NCBI GenBank assembly: GCA_031216915.1
Contig: CM062294.1
Span: 31,015,128 to 31,079,127, forward strand
Length of the DNA: 64,000 bases
Source: Pictodentalium vernedei
Taxonomy: Eukaryota > Mollusca > Scaphopoda > Dentaliida > Dentaliidae
Direction of reading: 5' to 3'
The notes under the pieces are model-generated. The model did not search any database and was not told the origin of the DNA. It saw only the letters and a list, made by a program, of their open reading frames with translations. Both the position numbers and the translations under genes were made by a program. Shown here piece by piece: positions 61,303-64,000 of the stretch (position 1 is its first letter; every line of letters begins with the position of its first letter).

Positions 61303-61560
61303 CTTTCTTTGTGCACGTGTTGCTACCTGCAAACAAGAAAGAACTCATAAGTATGTTGTTACATAATCTCTTTTCTTTTATGTCATGTGGCTGAGTGCGT
61401 AGCGCGGGTGGTTGAGGGGTCTATTGAGAACGTGCACGCATGTAGGTTAGTCTTTTGGGTGATGTGTGCTATACATAAATTATGTTAAAATGGTTTAAAA
61501 TGGATTTATAATGAATCCAGAATGCCTCTTCATTCATTCATCCATTCCTTCCTTCATTCA

Positions 61561-61622
61561 TGAAGGAAGGAAGGAAGGAAGGAAGGAAGGAAGGAAGGAA
61601 GGAAGGAAGGAAGGAAGGAAGG
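61561..61622. repeat. (GGAA)n microsatellite
   Basis: About 15 GGAA units preceded by a short inverse CCTTCCTTCATTCATGAAGG. Confidence 0.95.
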
Positions 61623-61969
61623 ACAATTTCTCACCGGCCAAAGTATCCACATAGTCACTAAGTCACTCCATCGTGTGATAAACTCAGTAATAACTAGACT
61701 TTATGATTCTGGAGAATCATGGCTTTTCCCGATGAGATTCCATGATTCTTCATGACCCCACAGTGTCTGATGAATTGTTTTTAACTGTCTCAGTGAAGTT
61801 CCTTCATTGATGTTATGAGTAGTCCCAAATGACACAGTTTGATAAAAAAATTGTTGAGGTAAAAACCATCATTAACGGTGGAGTGGGTTAATGTCAATGT
61901 CAATGACCGACAAAAGGAGTTATGTTTGTTTGACACATACCCACTGAGTGCTGTGCCAATTTAAAAATG
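61623..61969. other. Upstream of DSD start, no gene seen
   Basis: Contains short imperfect inversions around TGATTC(T/A)GGAGAATCA near 61700; no promoter element could be identified with confidence. Confidence 0.35.
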
Positions 61970-64000
61970 GTCCATTTTATCTCAAATGTATTCAAAATAT
62001 TGATGTCTGGCAGCTTGTAGAGGGTTAACAAGTGCTAACAGGAATATTTATTCATGCAACTTGTAATGTCACACCAAGAACTGTGAATGGCGATTTTTTC
62101 TTTAAAATCTACAAAATGTTTTCAGAGAAATCCAGGGAGAACATGAATTTTAAGCTTTTGATGGGTATCATTGTTTATCCAGCCCAAAACGGGTTGTTAT
62201 TTGAATACTCTTATTACTTCCAAAAATAATTCTCAGTGAATTCTACTTCCACTTATTTTGATCTCTCCTCCGAACTTCGGGTGCTGTGGATACGCAAACA
62301 CGGCCCATTTTATCAACATTTTGATGTTTGAGAACCTGCATAGGGTTAACAAATGGTTACAGGAATATTTTGTACATGCAACTTGTAATGTCACACTAAC
62401 ATCTGAGAATGGCCATTTTTTCTTGAAAATCTACGGCATGTTTTTAGAGAAATCCTCAGATAACACAAATTTCTAACCTTTTGAGGGATATCGCCTTGTA
62501 ACCCGCCCTAAACGGGTTAATGCTTGGTTTTGTGAATACCTTCATTACTTACAAAAATGATCGTCGGAGAATTTCACTTCCAATGAAGGAGGTTATGTTT
62601 ATCTCGCAGGTACACATTTGGTGTTATGGTTGCCTAAGAACAGACCATTTTCTCCAAACGTCTATGTTTGGCAGCCTCTGGAGGGTTAACAAATGCTTAC
62701 CGAAATATTTTGTTCATGCAACTTGTAATGTCACTCTGAAGACCTGCGAAGGGTCAATTGCTCTTGAAATCTTTTTTTTTAAAAATCCACAGAAAACTGA
62801 AATTTTAAGCTTTTAAGGGATATATCTCCTTAACTAGGCAAAAATGAGTTAAAACCTCGATTTTTGAATGCACTTACTACTTACAAAAATGTTTCCCTCT
62901 CAGTTTTGCGTCCTGTAAAAGAAGGTACCTTTCTCTGTTGCATTCCCATTTGATGTTGTTGGTGTTCAAAAACAGACTATTTTTTCAAAATTTTGACATT
63001 TAGCATCCATGGATGGTTAACAAATGCTTACCGCAATAATTTATTCAATCAGCTGGTAATGTGACACCAAGACCTATCAATGACCATTTCCTCTTGAAAA
63101 CCCTACCAGATGTTTGTAAAGAAATCCAGGGAAAACATAAATTTTTAAGCTTTTGATGGGTATCACAATTAACAACCACAAAAGGGGTTAACGCTTGGTT
63201 TCTTGAATACCCTTATTACTTACAAAAATGGTCCTCGGTGAATTCCACTTCCAACAAAGGAGATTATGTTTATTTCTCAGGTACACGTTGGGTGCTGTGC
63301 GTGTCTGAAAAGAGCCCATTTCAACAGAATTACGATGCTCGGCAGCCTGTAGAGGGTTAATAAATGCTCACCGGAATATTTTGTCCATGCAACTTGTAAT
63401 GTCACACAAAGACCTGCGAGTAGTCAATTTTTCTTGAAAACCTACAGGATGTTTTTAGAGAAATCCACAGAAAATGGGAATTTTAAGATTTTAAGGGGTC
63501 TCTCTCTTTAGCCTGTCCAAAATGGGTTAAGACTTCGACTTTTGAATACCCTTACTACTTACAAAAATGTTTGCGTATAGATTGTGCGCTCGCTAAAAGA
63601 AGGCACTTTTCTTTGTGGCGTACCCAGTGGCTGCTGTTGGCGTCAAAAAACAGCCCATTTTATCACAATTTTCACTTTTAGCAGCCCGTGGAGGGTTAAC
63701 AAATTTCTCACCGCAGTATTTTGTCCATGCAACTTCTATTGTCACACCAAGGCCTGGGAGTGACAAATTTTTCTTGAAAATCTACAAGACTCGTTTCGAG
63801 AAATCCACGAAAAACACGAATTTTTTAGATTTATGGGGGTATTGCTGTTTAACCAGCCCAAAACGGGTTAACGCTTGGTTTTTTGAACACCCTTATTACT
63901 TACAAAAATGATCCTCGGTGAATTCCACTACCAATAAAGGAAGTAATGTTTACCTCTCGGGTATCGTTTGGGTGCTGTGGGGGTCTGAAACCGGCCCATT
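61970..64000. repeat. ~330-bp satellite running off the right edge
   Basis: Six units starting near AGGGTTAACAA at about 62020, 62340, 62682, 63012, 63352 and 63691. Each has ATGCAACTTGTAATGTCACA, CTTGAAAATCTAC, TTAGAGAAATCC, AATTTTAAGCTTTT, TACTTACAAAAATG and CCATTTTATC. Confidence 0.88.

Noticed and set aside
61147-61332. Using the upstream Met (MQVATRAQ...) as the DSD start
   Set aside because: The codons before MNDLPA overlap a likely splice acceptor (TTTGCAG) and are not part of the family alignment.

Overview
This is a piece of animal nuclear genome, not a microbial or viral one. It is AT-rich, gene-poor and packed with repeats. Spliced exons with GT/AG borders, non-LTR retrotransposons, SINEs with 5S-rRNA and tRNA heads, TTAA- and TA-flanked MITEs and a large FEN1/XPG-nuclease DNA transposon all point to an invertebrate. 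The tandem-cored, microsatellite-tailed repeats resemble the pearl elements described from bivalves, so a mollusc is the best guess. The species cannot be told from this sequence.

Only one host gene is recognisable. It lies on the minus strand and encodes a PLP enzyme of the D-serine dehydratase (DSD) / D-threonine-aldolase-like family. Five coding exons fit together in phase with consensus splice sites: 61302-61151 (start, PLP-lysine motif), 49054-48917, 41419-41277, 26962-26782 and 5698-5574. They encode about 246 residues. The C-terminal third, which carries the zinc ligands in this family, was not found and probably lies beyond the left edge. The four introns are about 12.1, 7.5, 14.3 and 21.1 kb, and nearly everything else in the window is transposon sequence inside them.

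Intron 4 and beyond (1-26781): a 0.75-kb direct repeat lies at the left edge. Two SINEs share one body but have different pol III heads. The most striking object is an 11.36-kb transposon at 6722-18079, with ATT target duplications and TIRs starting TAGCGGGGGAGG. I assign it to the Academ superfamily. It encodes a 1552-residue protein with zinc-finger modules, a FEN1/XPG-like nuclease and a C-terminal CXC cysteine cluster. It contains an exact 4,800-bp tandem duplication that starts inside the gene and ends exactly at the right TIR, giving a second, truncated 1470-residue ORF. Further right are TTAA MITEs and a pearl/Helentron-like element with a ~170-bp tandem core.

Intron 3 (26963-41276): a decayed CR1/Jockey-type LINE on the plus strand (about 30.84-36.68 kb) with a degenerate 2A-like motif, interrupted by several palindromic MITEs. 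Introns 2 and 1 (41420-61150): tandem repeat families, long foldback MITEs, and a decayed RTE-type LINE on the minus strand (about 49.98-52.99 kb) interrupted by a TA-flanked MITE. Upstream of the start codon are a GGAA microsatellite and a ~330-bp satellite that runs off the right edge.

A recurring theme is palindromy: about twenty foldback elements, some within tens of bases of DSD splice sites, and two pairs of inverted repeats that bracket single DSD exons.
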